Source: Cercophora sp. LCS_1 (lineage: Eukaryota > Ascomycota > Sordariomycetes > Sordariales > Lasiosphaeriaceae). Taken from it: a stretch of DNA of 64,000 bases. This document shows, one piece after another, positions 10,502 to 20,724 of this stretch; position 1 is the first letter of the stretch, and each line of letters opens with the position of its first letter. The notes beneath the pieces are model-generated. The model searched no databases. It saw nothing but the letters and a program-made list of their open reading frames with translations, and had not been told where the DNA came from. The stretch spans positions 558,001-622,000 of the forward strand of contig JAPZLL010000016.1 of NCBI GenBank assembly GCA_036250225.1, given 5' to 3'. The position numbers and the translations under genes were made by a program.

Positions 10502-11034
10502 AATATCGAATCTTCGAGTGTAAGAGGTATTGAGCGGGTTGGTGTCGGGTCGGGGCCCTTCGCGAGGCTTCGGCTGGCGTCGGCGAGTCGTTTGTCGCGA
10601 CGACGACGACAACGACGACGACAACGACTGCGATACTTTGGAGCAGGTAACTCTACCTGTTCCAAAGCGCGCAACGGTGTATGTTCCGGAGACGCAATCA
10701 GAGGCCCAACAGCTTTGGTGGTAGTGAAGTAGAAGCGTTCCGAGGAGTCGTCAGGTGGAAGCCGTCAAGCGCAACGTCAGAGGTGCAGCAACGGTGCCTG
10801 CCGGATGGAAGCTTATGTGGGTCTGGCAGTGGACACCCCGCATTAGCGTCAGGCACGGTCTCAGCGCGCCGAGGCCTGTTAGACTCTTCGCCGGTCAATG
10901 TCATTTTCACCGAAGGTCACACAGTACGATACTTTCAACACCGTCATCACTAACAGCTCACTCGACAACGGATTTGCATCCTCAAGAGCCTCACAACAAT
11001 CTTCATCATTTCAGACCTTGAGCTGCCTTGCAAG
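10502..11034. other. divergent promoter region, PQ-loop gene / WD40 gene
   Basis: 533 bp between two start codons that point away from each other. It contains an imperfect (GAC)n-type microsatellite near 10596-10632. No gene is visible inside. Confidence 0.55.
10596..10632. repeat. imperfect CGA/CAA trinucleotide microsatellite
   Basis: Repeating CGACGACGACAACGA units lie in the divergent promoter. They sit outside the coding sequence if the PQ-loop start at 10501 is right. Confidence 0.7.
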
Positions 11035-12441
11035 ATGAACACACCGTCAATAAAACTATTAGCATCGGCAGATGAACCTGATGGGTTGATTCCATCCAAA
11101 CCGAAAGACCAGGGATACCCGTCATACAGCCAAGAATCCTTCTTCAAAAGCGTGCAGTGGTATGTATTCATCATCCAACCCCCTCTCCCCACCACTTACA
11201 CTGCAAACAGGTCAGCAGACGGGACCACCCTCTTCACCTCATCCTACTCAAACCGCATCTCCTCATACGTCCTCCCAGAAACTCTGTTGGAACTGCACCC
11301 CGAACCACTCCAACTCCAACCTCACAGCACGCTCATCCTCCCCGAATCAAGCAGCGCCATCGCCCCATGCCCCTATTTCGCCCTCGAGAACCTCTCCACC
11401 CAAACCATCCTCACCGCCAGCACAGATCACCCCATCCATCTCCACTACGCCTTCCCAGCACCACCCTCCGAAGACGGAGTCCCTGATCAACCAAAACCCC
11501 TAGCCAGCTTCCGCCTCGTCAAGCACGAAACCGAAGCATACCTCCCCATCGCCTCCCTAATATGGCCCGCGCCAGGGACCCACTTCGTAGCCGGCACCAC
11601 CAACCTTATCGCCCTGTTTGATGTATCCCGACCAGATGCGATCAACAGCGAACCAGTCATGTCCATCGCGACAATCCCATCGACCCGCCACATCCGCAAG
11701 GGCAACGGCATCGGTATGCGCGGGGCTGTTGCCGCGCTGGCGTCGCAGTCCCGCGAACAAGGCGACGCGGGGCTTCTGGCTGCGGGTACCTGGACGAGAA
11801 ACATGGGTCTTTACGATCTCCAACGAGCGGGCGATTGCGTTGCGACGTGGAACGTAGCGGAAGCCGCGGCCGAAGCTGGGATTGGCGGTATGGGTGTTGT
11901 GCAGACAACTTGGTCTCCCTGCGGGCGGTATTTAGTTGTGAATGAACGACGATCAACGGGCATGTTGGTTTATGATATCAGAGTTACGAATCAGTTGCTT
12001 GCGCATCTTACTGGGAGAGACGGTGAGACAAATCAGCGGTTGAGCTGTGATGTTTTCCCTGGGACGGATGCAGTGGGCGGGTTTGAGGTATGGGCTGGCA
12101 CACGGACTGGCGGCGTGGTGGTGTATGAAGGTGTTGGGAATGAGTTTGGGGGTGTGGCGCCTTCTTGGGATTGGGAGGCTCATGGTTCGGCTGTGGGCAG
12201 TGCGGTGATGCATATGAGTGGGTCGGTTGTTGCGACGTGTTCGGGGTCTTGGGTTGTGCCGGGTGAGGAGTCGGAGTCGGAGAGTTCTGACGGTTTTGAT
12301 AGCTCTGATGATTCCAGTCACGAGGATTCAGAGTCTGAGAGCGGTAGGAGGCGCCCATTCAGAGTTGAGGAGACGAGTCTTAAGGTCTGGAATATTGGGG
12401 CAAGTAACCCGAAAACGACAGAACAGACCCCTGAGGTTTGA
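11035..12441 (+). CDS. WD40 protein related to WDR79/TCAB1 and yeast Swt21
   Basis: Exons 11035-11159 and 11211-12441, with a 51-nt intron that restores the strand motif VQWSADGTTLFTSSYSNRI, give 451 residues. Further blades are seen in IASLIWPAPGTHFVAGTTN, LLAAGTWTRNMGLYDLQ, VVQTTWSPCGRYLVVNERR and FEVWAGTRTGGVVVYEG. The order of these blades matches the TCAB1/WDR79 family, which in animals loads scaRNPs to Cajal bodies; the yeast relative Swt21 has been linked to mRNA splicing. A Ser/Glu/Asp-rich acidic insert (about 400-425, SESESSDGFDSSDDSSHED) lies just before the last strand and may be a CK2 target. The gene is convergent with the next one, 167 bp apart. Confidence 0.75.
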   Translation: MNTPSIKLLASADEPDGLIPSKPKDQGYPSYSQESFFKSVQWYVFIIQPPLPTTYTANRSADGTTLFTSSYSNRISSYVLPETLLELHPEPLQLQPHSTLILPESSSAIAPCPYFALENLSTQTILTASTDHPIHLHYAFPAPPSEDGVPDQPKPLASFRLVKHETEAYLPIASLIWPAPGTHFVAGTTNLIALFDVSRPDAINSEPVMSIATIPSTRHIRKGNGIGMRGAVAALASQSREQGDAGLLAAGTWTRNMGLYDLQRAGDCVATWNVAEAAAEAGIGGMGVVQTTWSPCGRYLVVNERRSTGMLVYDIRVTNQLLAHLTGRDGETNQRLSCDVFPGTDAVGGFEVWAGTRTGGVVVYEGVGNEFGGVAPSWDWEAHGSAVGSAVMHMSGSVVATCSGSWVVPGEESESESSDGFDSSDDSSHEDSESESGRRRPFRVEETSLKVWNIGASNPKTTEQTPEV

Positions 12442-12608
12442 TGCCTGCCGAATCGTACCAGTTGCAAGAGACGCATATGGGTCTTTTCGAAATATCAACA
12501 ATGGTCCTCTATTGGCGGCACAGGATGCCCAACTACTCTCAGCATCTCTTGCAACAACATGTCTCAAAACGCCACGTAGATCCCAGTTTCCACCGAACAT
12601 GGCAGCAT

Positions 12609-15600
12609 CTACAAAACGTTACCCATATTGCCCACGGCACATTGGCCCCAAGGCTCATCAAGAACCTCGCTAACTCTGTTCAACACCTTCTCGCCTCTCA
12701 GAAACTTCCCTAGCCTAGCGACCCTCTCTTCCCGCGTCATCGTCACAAACAACGGCAACCCATACAATCTTCCCTGACCTATAGCCGGGCCATTATCATC
12801 GTCCGGAACCTTTAGGATCGCCAATGCTACCTGAGCGGCATACGTATTCATACCCGCCAAGCACATAAACATCTCCCAACCAGTCTCAATGGGGAGCAAG
12901 AGGTTTTGCACCGCCATTCCCTCGGCTGCGTACTTGCAAATCGCGGCTGCGGCCCATTTCGCAAGCGTTTGGTTCCCACCGCCAACATAACACAAGTGTA
13001 TCTCTGTGTCCAGCCCCGCCGCGAAACCCTGGAACTCGGCGAGCGCCTTGGCGTCGGACTGGCCAAGCGGACTCATGGTCTCGCTGTGCTTGTTGCACTC
13101 GGAGACCAAGATCACAAGACGCTCGTACCGCTCGGCGACATTCTTCACAACGTTTCGGTAGTTGAACTGGCCGATTGTGCCGGGCAGTGTCTTCTGTCGG
13201 AGCTTTACCAGCGTTGTCATCAGGATACCGGTCGCTGGGGAGACGATGAGGTCCGCTTCGTCCATGTTTGGTGAGCACGACCCTGGCACCCAGTCCCGCG
13301 GTCTGTATTTGCCGTGGTCTCGCTGGATCAAGCCGATGCTGGGGATGAAACGCTTGAGCTCAGTGGTGAACATCGGGGATATGTTTGCAGAGACAATCGC
13401 CCGGGGAGGCGTCTGAGGAGGATGGATCTCCGGGGCTACCGCAGGGACCGGGACTGGCGGAGGAGGCATCAGTTTAGCTACTTCGATGGCCGTGAACTGC
13501 TGCTGGGCGCCTGCGGGAGTGGGTGTACTCGGCGGCCCAAAGAACGCGGTGTGGGTGAGTTTGGCCTTCTTCCTGGGGGCATTGATCTCGAGGTAATTGG
13601 CCACGAGCGGTTTGAAGTCGGTGTACTCGTAGGCGTAACCTCGTAGCACGTCTGTTGAGGGGAGGAATTCGCAATCGATCACGTCGGTCGACGCAAAGTC
13701 GGGTAGCGGTTGCATCTGGCCGGCAGAGGCTGTGCGTGCCAACTGTTGGTACACCATCTCGTCCAACGATCGTTTCCTTGTTCTTATCATCTTGTCTAAC
13801 TCCTCACGGACCGTGGAGCGCCGGTGAACCATCTGGTGGTTACCAGGCTGAATGGGCGTGTGCGCTCGATCACCCCCTCGCAGCGATGGACCCCTGGTGT
13901 TATGAGCGGGCTTCCGCGTTGCATCGGTAGCGGCGAACTCGAAGACGTCATCCCCCACCTCAGCCTCACTATCATCATTGTTCACTTGTCTGAAGACAAG
14001 TAAGCCGCGTGGCTCAGCGACAAAGTCACTGCTTTTCAGCATCCCCCATTTATTCGGCTTTTCAAGAAGTCTCTCCAGGGTGGCTGACTCGATGGTCTCA
14101 ATGCGAGTGAATGGCTTTGCCATCGACCTCACCGGAACCCAACTCAACTTGTCGCTAACCTTTCCATACGCCCATTTAGGCCCTTGCCAGTTCACGTTGG
14201 ATCTTTCTCGAATCCAACGATACATGGCCTGTGGCTCCCATAGGACATGCGCCCACTCGGGGTGCGGAAGAGTGAAGTCCATGACAGGGACAGGCATCCT
14301 GGCCAGTGCGTCGAGTGGTTCCAGACTCTCCTGCTCTGCCGACCGCATTGCGTTCACCGCTTTCCCCTGTAGGAAGTCCGCGAGTTGCTCATCGGCGCCC
14401 GTGATGGGGTCACTGCTGTTGACCAACGCCCTGGCCTGAGCTAGGTCTTTCGGATCGAGCACTCGGGCTGGCTTGTCATGACCTGACGAGTCATCAGAGA
14501 GAATTAGAGGCACATCTAGTTTGAGATCGCGCGGGAGATGCTTCGGGGGGGTGGCCAGCGGGCTCAAGCTCGGTGCCGAGAGCTCTCCTGCTTTAATGAG
14601 TCCAGCAATGTCGAGATCATCGTATCGTTCCGGAGATCGCGGAGTCTTCGAGGCGGCTGCGTTCCAGAAAGCGTTGTCCTCTGCGAAGATTTTTGTCTCG
14701 GCTTCTGCAATGTCCTCGGACAGTCGGGAATCGACTTCGCTCGGCGCTGGGATCTCGCAGTCGGATGCGGCTGGGATGAAGTAGTCCGGTATGTCCTCGG
14801 CCTCGGGACTCAGTGGCGGTGTCAGGTATTCACGAGCTCTCACCTGTGCCACCGGTCAGTGTCTCTGGAACCATCACAAGAAGACGGGTTGAGATCGTCT
14901 CACCCCTGTGTACGTAGAGAGACTGCCGAGGAGGTCCGCTTTGTCGTTCTCGTTGAACTCAACTTTGAGGCTTCGGACCAGGAATGCCACCGATGCCTTC
15001 TCGAGTTCCAGTGACTCCTTTTCCACAGAGGCCATGATGGCGTCGTCTCCTCGTTTTACATCGACGGGGAATGAGAGTCCATCCTTGGCGGCCAAGTCGG
15101 CGTGCTCGAGTAGAACTTGTGGTTGTAGGTCGACGGTGTTCATCCTGAGGATCCGCTTCCGAAGCCTGCTGCAATCAGACTCGTGGTCGCTGCGGAGAGC
15201 CATGAGCTCCATTTTGTGGGTTCTCTTAAAGTTGGTCTCCGGAAGGCATAGCTCCAGCATGAGCTTTGAGGCCTCCTGCTCGTCCGGCCGATGGCAAGCT
15301 TGATGTATGAACTGAATCGACGAAGCTGGCACCTGTAGCTGTTCTGGAAGGGGTATGATGGGATAAAAGAGGGGCTCCTCGAGACACTCGAGCTCATAGG
15401 TCTCACCGGGCTCCACCGGATCAATGCTCGCTGAGAGTTGTCTACCATCGTCACTTGTTGGCGGCCACGCATCGACGAGACTGTCAACGGTTAAGCCGTT
15501 CCATCTGGCATATGCGGCTACGTCCATGGCTGGTGGGCGCGTCGTCGCTTCTTCGGAGCATTCTCTTTGAACCAACTCCTTGAGTGCGAGCAAATCCTCT

Positions 15601-15617
15601 CCTGTCTCGAATTCCAT
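12609..15617 (-). CDS. large conserved fungal protein with XPF-like C-terminus; candidate Zip2/SHOC1 ortholog
   Basis: Exons 15617-14904 and 14843-12609 (60-nt GT-AG intron, phase 0) give 982 residues. The N-terminal half is a conserved fungal region (VAAYARWNGLTVDSLVDAWP, FYPIIPLPEQLQVPASSIQF). The middle is long, disordered and Pro-rich. Residues about 790-960 read like a nuclease-fold plus helix-hairpin-helix unit of the XPF family without its catalytic motif: ADLIVSPATGILMTTLVKL, ERYERLVILVSE, EIHLCYVGGG and a terminal helical bundle after WEMFMCLAGMNTYAAQVAL. Inactive XPF folds of this kind occur in Zip2/SHOC1, the ZMM protein that stabilises meiotic crossover intermediates. That assignment is inference; what I can state is a conserved, probably nuclear, DNA-linked fungal protein. 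Confidence 0.55.
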
Positions 15618-16111
15618 GGTGTGTAAGCAAGTTCTAGTAGTTACTGGTTTTGGACGATAGGAATGCTGAAGCGTAAGCCTCCTTCCACGGCGGCATAAGG
15701 ATTAGACGATTTGGTTGAGAATTGTCCGAAGACGACGAAATGAAATTCGGTATCTCTCTTGGGCAAACCCCCACATGTCGTGTATTATTTGAGTAGCTTC
15801 ATGGAGAAGGCACGACCTCTTACATCCCACCTTCCTATTTCTCCCCCGCGGTTAAAACCTTCTACCCCGCCAGACACTACCGGCCAGTCACACCCTGCTG
15901 AGCCAATACAAGACTGCCGTCTAATTGTTCAACAAGATCTTTCAGTACCATCACCGCCGAGTTTGTGTCGTCCTGTCGAGCATATCAGCAGATCATCCCA
16001 TGCAAGGTCTTGTGCAGGAGTCATACATATTCTCAAGCTCCAATCGCTCCATGTCGGAAAGACACATCGATGCCAGTAATACAGCTGCCACCACGGATAC
16101 ATCATGGCGTT
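15618..16111. other. intergenic: promoter of the Zip2-like gene
   Basis: About 500 bp with the start region of the gene on its left and the 3' end of the monooxygenase relic on its right. No coding or repeat feature recognised. Confidence 0.5.
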
Positions 16112-17627
16112 CTAGGAATCGCTAGTCATTTCGCTGGTCTCGACATACCAGGTTGGGCAACCCCCCGTCTCCCATACCCTCTTCTTGAGATCCTGCTGCA
16201 ACTGCTGGGTATATGTCTCTTCTGCCTCACGTTTCAGCTCCGCCGAGGATGCCCTGCCTTCAAGAACTGGTCTGATTACTCGAAGCGCAAAGTTGACTTG
16301 GTTCTCAATGGCAGAAATCAAGGAGGTGTGGCCGGTTCCCGAATTTGGACCTAGACACAGTAAGACACATTGTATCGAAGGGGTATCATTCACGGTACTC
16401 ACCGCAGAGAAGAAAAAGTTGGGGTAGCTGCTGACTGCAGTGCAGTTGTACCCAGTTGGGCCGCCGAACTTCTCCCAGTGCTCATGAAGGGCCTCACCAT
16501 TGCGTCCAACCACGTCGATCCCAACCGAGAACTGGCCAGTCTTGAACCCGTTGGCGAGGATTATGACATCTGCCCCGATCACTTCGCTCTTTGTTCGGAC
16601 ACCTTCTGGAGTTATCTCCAGCGCGGGTTCATTCGTCAAGGTGATCTTGTCGGAATGCAAGGGTTGAAGGTAACCAGGGTCGTAAATCCTTCGTCGGCAA
16701 CCGAGATCGAAGTCTGGAATCAAGATGTCGTGGTATTTTTCAGGTGCGGTGGCCCTCATATACTTGTCGGTTGACTTGGTGAACAGTCCGCGTAGCCAGG
16801 AGCCGTATTTGGTCATGTGGTAGGCCGTCTGGGTCCAAGGTGCGTGCTTTGCGAGAAACACAAACGGGGAAAGGGGATACTGAACTTCAATAGGGGGTTC
16901 GATCCAATGCTTAGATCTAAAGACTTGGTTGATGCTCTGGGCCTTGTCCAGGATCGCAGGAACGACCCGAGACGCTGAGCAGCCGTTACCGATAACGGCC
17001 ACCCTTTTGTCCTGGAGATCAAGGTCTTTTTTCCACCGGGCGGAGTGCACAATCGGACCCCTGAATGTTTCCACTCCAGGGACGTCTAGATTCCTGGGCT
17101 CGTGGATGAAACTGGCGCCGCTGAAGAGAAATTGCGCTTCGTGGACATAGGAACGTCCTGCAGCATGGTCCCTGACGTAGATTCTCTACCGGGACTTATC
17201 TTCGATCCATTCGCATTTTTGGACACGGGTGTTGAAGGATATTCTGCCGATAACGTCGTACTTCACCGCAACCTTCTTTAAATATGCCCACAGTTTTTTT
17301 TGGGGAGGGCACGTGCTGGACCAGTTCAAGTTGGGCTCGAAGGAGTAGCTATAAAGGACACTTGGGATGTCGCATGCACACCCTGTGGCTCTTTGTAAGT
17401 TTTCCGATATTGTTGGTGTTTCCGTGGGCTAGGTGGCACGTATCCGGATACTGGTTAATGACCCAGGTACCTCCAACCTCTGTTTCTTTCTCAAAAATTC
17501 GGACATCGCTGATGCCGTACCACCGTTTCAGGGTCGCCCCAAAACATATCCCGGAGAATCCTGCGCCGATGCAAGCAAACTGACTGTAGCTTGCAGGTTC
17601 CGATTTGGCTGCTTCTGTGTTGTTCAT
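16112..17627 (-). pseudogene. Baeyer-Villiger-type flavin monooxygenase, probably decayed
   Basis: Translation of the minus strand gives a nearly full-length type I Baeyer-Villiger monooxygenase. It has FAD motif GAGFSG (residues 21-26), GGTWVINQYPD, CACDIPSVLYSYSFEPN, the family fingerprint FRGPIVHSARW (F-x-G-x3-H-x3-W) and NADPH motif VIGNGCSAS, and it ends near GPNSGTGHTSLISA. Three faults are visible. First, there is an in-frame TAG at 17188-17186 where relatives usually have Trp. Second, the intron expected at 17439-17383 (57 nt) leaves the next exon one base out of frame. Third, the good donor GTGAGT at 16402 gives a 52-nt intron that also breaks the frame; a weaker donor 4 nt later keeps it but turns the conserved Gly into Ser. 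The start MNNTEAAKSEP at 17627 looks normal. Known chemistry of the family: ketone to ester or lactone with O2 and NADPH. Confidence 0.75.
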
Positions 17628-17959
17628 GGTTTGTCCTAGACGTTTTACGAAAGGACGGACTCCACTTCAAAGCCAAAAGATTTCGGCGGGATCAAGAGTG
17701 ATTGTGGGAGGAGGGGGGCTATAAGGACCACGGTTTTAGACAGCGCACTTTTCAAGTCTCGGGGGGCAGAAGAAAGCTGATGGTGACAGTTATTACAAAG
17801 TTCCCCGTGACCCGGAGTTGAGTCCAACTCGCGCGGAACGGACTACTCAATTCTGCATGCACTCCGAGGCACATTTAAATGTGGCTATCTGGGAGTCGGT
17901 GGGTGGTGGGTGGCTTCTCCGCGAAGGCGATTCATCAGTCATCGGCTCAATCTGTCAGC

Positions 17960-18310
17960 ATGTGCCCAACTCCTCCTAAATACGGACTACTACCCGATGA
18001 TTCAGCAACATCTGACTCACGCAACAGTCGGGAATTATTGACGAGCACATTAGTTAATCTGGCACTGGTGAAGGAGCCCAAGGAAGCGGCTGATCGCATC
18101 AGGATGTTAAGGCGAAGTGGTCTTCGTCTGTCGCCCGAGCGGTTCGAAGCTAATACTGCCCGGCACAGTGTAATGCATCTGATAAGAGAGTTGGGGGAGC
18201 TGGGTCCAAAGGGTTCCGTTGACTCTCAATTATTCTCGCAAATATTTGGCATGACAGCATCTCATTCTCCCGTCCCCGATATCAGCTCTCGACCCTCAGA
18301 CTTTGAATAA
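17960..18310 (+). CDS. unassigned small open frame
   Basis: 116 residues from ATG (MCPTPPKYGLLPDD). The composition is protein-like: a helix-prone stretch (STLVNLALVKEPKEAADRIR, later MHLIRELGELG) and few rare runs, unlike the nearby chance frames. There is no signal peptide, domain or recognised homology. It lies between two decayed genes and could be a fragment of a third. A 3' poly-C tract begins 10 bp after the stop. Confidence 0.25.
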   Translation: MCPTPPKYGLLPDDSATSDSRNSRELLTSTLVNLALVKEPKEAADRIRMLRRSGLRLSPERFEANTARHSVMHLIRELGELGPKGSVDSQLFSQIFGMTASHSPVPDISSRPSDFE

Positions 18311-18320
18311 TGGTATTCGA

Positions 18321-18338
18321 CCCCCCCCCCCCCCCCCC
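18321..18338. repeat. C18 homopolymer
   Basis: Eighteen consecutive C residues between the small open frame and the hydrolase relic. The length may vary or be a sequencing artefact. Confidence 0.85.
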
Positions 18339-18520
18339 GACGACCAATACCTTAGACAGAAGAACTGACAGTCACAGCCATATCCCAACAAGCCCCAGCT
18401 CTCCGCTACGGAGAAGGCCGACTTGGCTCTCCGGTTCTTTTTCCTAGGTTTGTTCTCACAGATATGCTCTAAGAAAGTAGTTATTGACACGCCAAAGGAC
18501 CACTACGATCTTCACTCAGT

Positions 18521-19210
18521 ATGATCCGCTGCACAGCCATCTCCATAAGCCGCGGTTACACGTCAATAAGCGGTTTCGCCATCGGAAGCATCATTCGTAC
18601 AATCCTCGAAGTCTTTTCATTCCGTCAAGCTCAGTTTCTCCTCCCCACATGCATCGACACATACCGCTCATGGATATTTCAACAATCCAAGCTCTACCCC
18701 GACTCTAACATCGATGTCGAACCCATCCCCTCAGCTCTCGGGGCGAGCCTCTTGTGGGTCGGCAACCGTCACACAGCCAAAAAGTTCATTCTCCTCCTCC
18801 ACGGCGGCGCATTCTACATGCCTTTGGGTCCCGCCCATCTGTTTTGGGCTAGTGCCCTTGTTGAGAGCTTGTCTTCGACTTCGAACTTTGAAGCATTAGA
18901 TGTAGCAGTCGCCGTGATGGATTACACCCTCGCCCCGGAACGGCGATATCCAACACAGCTGATCGAGGTCTCGGGGATGGAGAGGGTTGTGGGGAAGGTG
19001 TGTGTGACCGTTGGTGAGGCGGAGACGTTGAGGGACGAGGGGGTTGAGCATGCAGAGAGGCTGAGAAAGAAGAGCAAGTGTGATGTGCGGTTGGAGGTTT
19101 TGGAGGGGTATGGACATGATTTTATTACTATGGAGGCGATGGGTGGGGTTGATGGGCCGGCGATGAGGGGAATGAAGGGGTGGATTGGGCATGTTTGGGG
19201 TGGGAAGTGA
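18521..19210 (+). pseudogene. alpha/beta hydrolase (AB-hydrolase-3 type) lacking the nucleophile segment
   Basis: 229 residues from ATG at 18521. The first 147 residues follow the HSL/epsilon-lactone-hydrolase-like family: an N-terminal helix, FILLLHGGAFYMPLGPAHLF with the oxyanion HGG (94-96) and VAVMDYTLAPERRYPTQL. The frame then jumps, around nucleotide 18959, to the C-terminal part VCVTVGEAETLRDEGVEHAE (likely acid Asp172) and LEVLEGYGHDFI (His199). The region normally holding GDSAGG and the core strands, roughly 120-150 residues by family length, is missing, and I find no nearby exon that supplies it. The protein should therefore be inactive. It is divergent from the monooxygenase relic, with which it could once have formed a ketone-to-acid pathway. 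Confidence 0.75.
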
Positions 19211-20724
19211 TGATTTTGTTGGGTGGAGGGTGTGTGAGGTCGGTGTGGATATGCTTTGCGCTTTATTGCCTTACTTTGACGCCCTTGGGTTGGGGAATGG
19301 CAAGATATGTCCACGATCGCGTCGGGAAATCTGTCTTTAGATGAGGGACTTCGGATACAAAAGTATCCCCGGCAGCTACGCAATGCTGAAAAACAGTTGC
19401 AACACCAAGACGGTGAAATTTATCGATGAGCGAGCGCCAGCGTATGTCGAAAACAGTACAACTCTTGCGTCAGAGCCCGCGGAAACGGTACAAGTGGAGG
19501 ACCCCATGAGTGGTGGAGAAAAGGGGACAACGGAAGACTCCATGTTCACCTCGGTGGATATAACGGGTACCGATGCCGGAACATCATGGGGGGTAGTCCC
19601 GTTCTTGGCGGGGATCCGGAGATCGGAAGATCTGGGGCTCTGGATCCATCGTCCTCTCAAATAAGACAGCATCTGAGGGCTGCGACCACGTTTGCAATTC
19701 CAAAGGTCGCATATCCTCGTATTTTCCGTCTTATTGCCTGGGCCTGAAGATCCAGAGCCTTGACCAAACCCGTTGGATGATGTCGGAGCTGGAATGGAAG
19801 TCGGCACCGGCTGAAAGACCATGTTTCTTGTCTCCAGCCTTGTGAACGCTCTCATCAACACCACCAAAACTGATTGGCCTGCGTCGTTTCAACACCTTGT
19901 TTCTTCCCCAGGCGTTGTCACATTGAGAAGGGGGGTTGAATGGGTCAGGGTTGCCCACGTCGTTGGCCGTTCGGCATCGGACCGCCCAGGGGCGCTATCG
20001 ATAAGGCCGTGGTTGGGCGGGTTGGGAAGGTGCGGCAGCCCCTGGTCGTTCGCTTCCCAATCGGGTCGCCTGCCACCCGCTCGTGGAAGGAGGGGAAGGA
20101 TCGCGCCTGCCGCCTGCGAGGTTAAGGGGAGGCGAGGGCCTAGCCGGCCTGAACCAATCGCCGGCCGATGATCGAAATTAAAAACCAGTGGCTGGCAAGC
20201 AAGCGGCGAAGCGCTCGGGGCGCTCAGGAAACGCGACACTTTCTGGGCTTCTGCCGGGGCCGTTTTGGAAAAGACACCCTGGGACCAATTCCCAAAATTT
20301 CGGTCGGCGGCACTCCAGTCTCCCAGAAGGGTCTGATGTGGGAGGGTTGTTCATCCATGCTCGTTGCCCATTGCCCGTTGCCCATGGTCTCTTCTCTTCT
20401 CCATGTCGTCAATCAATTCATGCAAGCGCCCTCCACCCTGACGACGGCTCCCCGCGCGAGCAATTTGCAGAGTCCCGTCAATTGACCCCGACGACCGGGT
20501 TTTTTCGTTTCTACTTCGCTCCTTTTTTCAAGTTTCCCGTTTCCCGCTCTCGCTCGGCGCTTGTCGCACACACCGCGACGTTGTCTCTGCCAGGGCCGGG
20601 CCGCTGGCGCGTGAGACCCGCGACTCCCGCGACAGAGACCCGGACGAGCTGCTCGCCGACGCGCGTGTGTGTGTGTGTCCTCAACTAGTTGTGTCGCCTT
20701 TTTCTGTGCGACGCCGGGAGCAAG
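19211..20724. other. intergenic: 3' side of hydrolase relic and promoter of zinc-finger gene
   Basis: 1.5 kb. A minus-strand frame around 19376-19867 ends in a hydrophobic stretch (NFTVLVLQLFFSIA) like a GPI-anchor signal, but I could find no start, signal peptide or upstream exon. 19950-20170 and 20540-20680 are GC-rich. A (GT)n run at 20665-20678 precedes the zinc-finger gene start and is probably 5' untranslated. Confidence 0.5.
20665..20678. repeat. (GT)7 microsatellite
   Basis: Seven GT units about 45 bp upstream of the zinc-finger gene start codon. Confidence 0.7.

Larger units (their letters stand above)
17628..18520. other. divergent promoter region between monooxygenase and hydrolase relics
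   Basis: It contains an unassigned open frame (17960-18310) and an 18-C homopolymer (18321-18338), listed separately. No other structure recognised. Confidence 0.5.

Noticed and set aside
17171..17188. Tiny GT-AG intron removing the monooxygenase stop codon
   Set aside because: It would be 18 nt long, far below any workable spliceosomal intron, and would delete conserved residues.
19376..19867. Minus-strand frame with a GPI-anchor-like hydrophobic end
   Set aside because: No start, signal peptide or upstream exon could be found; at best the 3' remnant of a surface-protein gene.
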